This document shows, one piece after another, positions 62,465 to 64,000 of a stretch of 64,000 nucleotides of DNA. The position numbers and the translations under genes were made by a program. Position 1 is the stretch's first letter. Every line of letters begins with the position of its first letter. Location: contig NZ_CP152003.1 in the NCBI RefSeq assembly GCF_038595065.1, positions 2,646,001 to 2,710,000 on the forward strand. The letters run 5' to 3'. Source of the stretch: Sutcliffiella sp. FSL R7-0096. GTDB taxonomy: Bacteria; Bacillota; Bacilli; Bacillales; Bacillaceae_I. The notes beneath the pieces are model-generated. The model did not search any database, was not told the DNA's origin, and saw nothing but the letters and a program-made list of their open reading frames with translations.

Positions 62465-63544
62465 TCACTCCCATTCCAATAATAACATTTCAGAGCTGAA
62501 ACCAGGTCCAAGTGCGGCAGCTATTCCCTTATCACCTTTATCCGGATTCTTTTCCATGATCTCCTTCAGGACATACAGCACCGTAGCTGAAGACATATTC
62601 CCGTAATCCTTTAATACCTGAAATGATGTAGCGAGCTTATCCGTTTCCATTCCAAGACACTCTTGGTATGCTTCCAATACTTTTTTCCCACCAGGATGCA
62701 GAACGAAATGTTCCAAGTCTTCCAACTGTACATGATGACTTTCTAGAAATCTGCTCACGTTTGGAGCAAGCCAGTTTGTGATGATTCTAGGAATGTCTCT
62801 TGAGAATATAACAAATAGCCCCTCATTCTTAACCTCCCATCCCATGACATCTTCCGAATCCTTCATTAAAGTGGATTGGCTACCTAATACTTTTGGATAA
62901 CTTCTACTATCCTCCAATTGCACGTCATTACCAACCATCAAGACACAGGCGATGCCATCAGCAAATAGTGAGGTGCCTACCAGATTACTTTTCGATCGGT
63001 CATGCTTTTGGAATGTAAGACTGCAAAGTTCCACACATAATACGAGAACCTTTGCTTTCGGAAATGCTAGACAATATTCATATGCTCTGGATAGTCCAGC
63101 GGCACCACCAGCACATCCGAGTCCCCATATTGGAACTCTTTTGGTATATGGGGAAAAAGGTAGGACATTCATAATCCTCGCCTCAATACTGGGTGTCGAC
63201 ATTCCTGTTGTAGAAATATAGAAAATGGCTTCAATATCTTCATGGGGTATAGGTTGTGAGAGAGTTGCTGAATTATGCAAGCATGCATTTATCGCTTCTG
63301 AACCATAAGCCACTGCTTCTTTAATGTAAATATCATTTTTCTCTTCTAATGTATGAGGTTCCCTGAACCATTCAACATCCCTTGCAAAATACCGTTTTTC
63401 TATTTGCCCATTTTGAAAAACCGTGAGAAGGCGATTTATATCGTTAAAGGATTCTTCAAATAATTCTTTGGCAAATTCAACAACCGTATCCTGTTGGATT
63501 GGATATTTAGGAATGGACGTTCCAACAGACAATATTTTTGGCAT
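62465..63544 (-). CDS. bpsA: type III polyketide synthase BpsA (BcsA/YpbP)
   Basis: A 359-residue chalcone-synthase-like enzyme. The catalytic triad is Cys 144 (GLGCAGGA), His 283 (LHPGGKK) and Asn 316 (DYGNMSSAT). B. subtilis BpsA joins long-chain acyl-CoA with malonyl-CoA to give triketide alkylpyrones. The ribosome site is GAGGTGCACGAATT before ATG. Length is normal. It should form a two-gene operon with bpsB; an AT-rich stretch upstream (63570-63600) probably holds the promoter. Confidence 0.94.
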   Translation of the reverse strand: MPKILSVGTSIPKYPIQQDTVVEFAKELFEESFNDINRLLTVFQNGQIEKRYFARDVEWFREPHTLEEKNDIYIKEAVAYGSEAINACLHNSATLSQPIPHEDIEAIFYISTTGMSTPSIEARIMNVLPFSPYTKRVPIWGLGCAGGAAGLSRAYEYCLAFPKAKVLVLCVELCSLTFQKHDRSKSNLVGTSLFADGIACVLMVGNDVQLEDSRSYPKVLGSQSTLMKDSEDVMGWEVKNEGLFVIFSRDIPRIITNWLAPNVSRFLESHHVQLEDLEHFVLHPGGKKVLEAYQECLGMETDKLATSFQVLKDYGNMSSATVLYVLKEIMEKNPDKGDKGIAAALGPGFSSEMLLLEWE

Positions 63545-63662
63545 AATTCGTGCACCTCATCCGTTTTGGTACTGTTAATTTTTCCATAATTTATATAAAT
63601 ATACAGATGGGTAGGCGATCTATGCGATCAGATCGGAAGTTGAATGTAGAAGAGGAGAGAAT

Positions 63663-63693
63663 AAAAAAAACCTCCCCAATTATCTTGGGAAGG
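63663..63693 (-). terminator. terminator after the acetyltransferase gene
   Basis: CCTTCCCAAG...TTGGGGAGG stem on the minus strand (one mismatch), followed by eight T residues. Confidence 0.85.
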
Positions 63694-63778
63694 TACATTT
63701 CGTTTTAAAGGAGTTATTGTGTTGTGCCCCCTTATTATAACGAAAACAGCTTGTAATAACACTATAAATTATTGGAAA

Positions 63779-64000
63779 TCAACTTTTGTAGAACTTTGCC
63801 ATCCAAAGCTCATCCACATATTCTCCTTTGATGAAAGCTTGTTCCTTTTGATTTCCTTCTTCATGAAATCCATATTTCTTATATAATTGATAGGCGATTT
63901 CGTTCGAAGAAAAGACGGTTAAGGATAGTTTTCTTATATGTTGATCACACCACATATCAGTGTAATCCATTATCTTTTTCCCAATACCAAGCCCTTGTGC
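63779..64000 (-). CDS. GNAT family N-acetyltransferase, N-terminal part cut off by the window
   Basis: The reading frame is open to the window edge; 73 codons are visible. GLGIGKKIM is the acetyl-CoA-binding motif A (Q/RxxGxG/A) and LSLTVFSSNEIAYQLYKKYGFHEEG is motif B with the usual catalytic-region Tyr. The end YVDELWMAKFY is typical of ribosomal-protein-like GNATs. The substrate is unknown. Confidence 0.85.
   Translation of the reverse strand, partial: AQGLGIGKKIMDYTDMWCDQHIRKLSLTVFSSNEIAYQLYKKYGFHEEGNQKEQAFIKGEYVDELWMAKFYKS

Noticed and set aside
63600-63640. Triple GATC cluster upstream of bpsA as an operator
   Set aside because: The GATC spacing is irregular and no true palindrome of useful length forms.

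Overview
This is a 64 kb stretch of a spore-forming member of the Bacillaceae. It has low GC, strong AGGAGG-type ribosome binding sites, frequent GTG and TTG starts, a gerA-type germination operon, the spore protein gene sspL and the alkylpyrone pair bpsA/bpsB. From about 20.8 kb to the right end, genes mostly follow, from memory, the order of the Bacillus subtilis ypmP-to-ypbP region: DUF2535 protein, plsC (ypkP), dfrA, thyA, ypjQ, ypjP, ypiP, brxA (yphP), ypgR, ypgQ, bsaA, ugtP, cspD, ypzA-like, ypeQ, ypeP, ypdQ, sspL, ypcP, ypbS, dynA (ypbR), bpsB (ypbQ), bpsA (ypbP). The genus cannot be fixed further from sequence alone. No rRNA, tRNA, CRISPR array, transposase or prophage gene was seen.

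Left part (1-19.7 kb). An MFS exporter converges on a tightly packed eight-gene minus-strand operon (13730 to 1473). The operon encodes a large secreted/membrane protein, an ABC-2 ATPase and permease, a membrane coiled-coil protein with a (Gln-Gly)33 tract, a MoxR AAA+ ATPase, a DUF58 protein, a BatA-like VWA protein and a 919-residue protein with two VWA domains around a glutamine-amidotransferase-like domain. This is the best candidate in the window for an undescribed system. Upstream on the same strand lies a gerA-gerB-gerC operon, then a nucleoside hydrolase. A Gly/Tyr-rich small protein and a PCYCGC-motif lipoprotein are on the plus strand.

Middle part (19.7-38.7 kb). This is mostly conserved housekeeping on the minus strand: two DegV fatty-acid-binding paralogues, an SRAP repair protein, the thyA-dfrA-plsC folate/phospholipid operon, an anthrax-lethal-factor-like secreted metalloprotease, YpjQ/YpjP, bacilliredoxin BrxA, a HEAT-repeat protein (YpgR), an ABC-F translation factor, the HD phosphohydrolase YpgQ, an amidohydrolase, glutathione peroxidase and formate-tetrahydrofolate ligase. 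The plus-strand ugtP-like glucosyltransferase is frameshifted.

Accessory interval (38.5-48.8 kb). Between ugtP and cspD, which I recall as near neighbours in B. subtilis, sit an AIM24 protein, a methyltransferase, two tiny proteins, a PaiB-like protein, a three-gene ABC-2 exporter, fetAB and topoisomerase III. Copies of a dispersed palindromic repeat with GTTGAT...ATCAAC ends lie in and beside this interval; two near-identical inverted copies bracket fetBA-topB-cspD.

Right part (48.8-64 kb). cspD, RNase H-like YpeP and YpdQ, an alcohol dehydrogenase, a PAP2-like membrane protein, sspL, the 5'-3' exonuclease YpcP, a sulfurtransferase, a cluster of overlapping small genes with a nucleotidyltransferase and the two-GTPase dynamin DynA, a 31-residue membrane peptide, the alkylpyrone synthesis pair, and the start-truncated end of a GNAT acetyltransferase.
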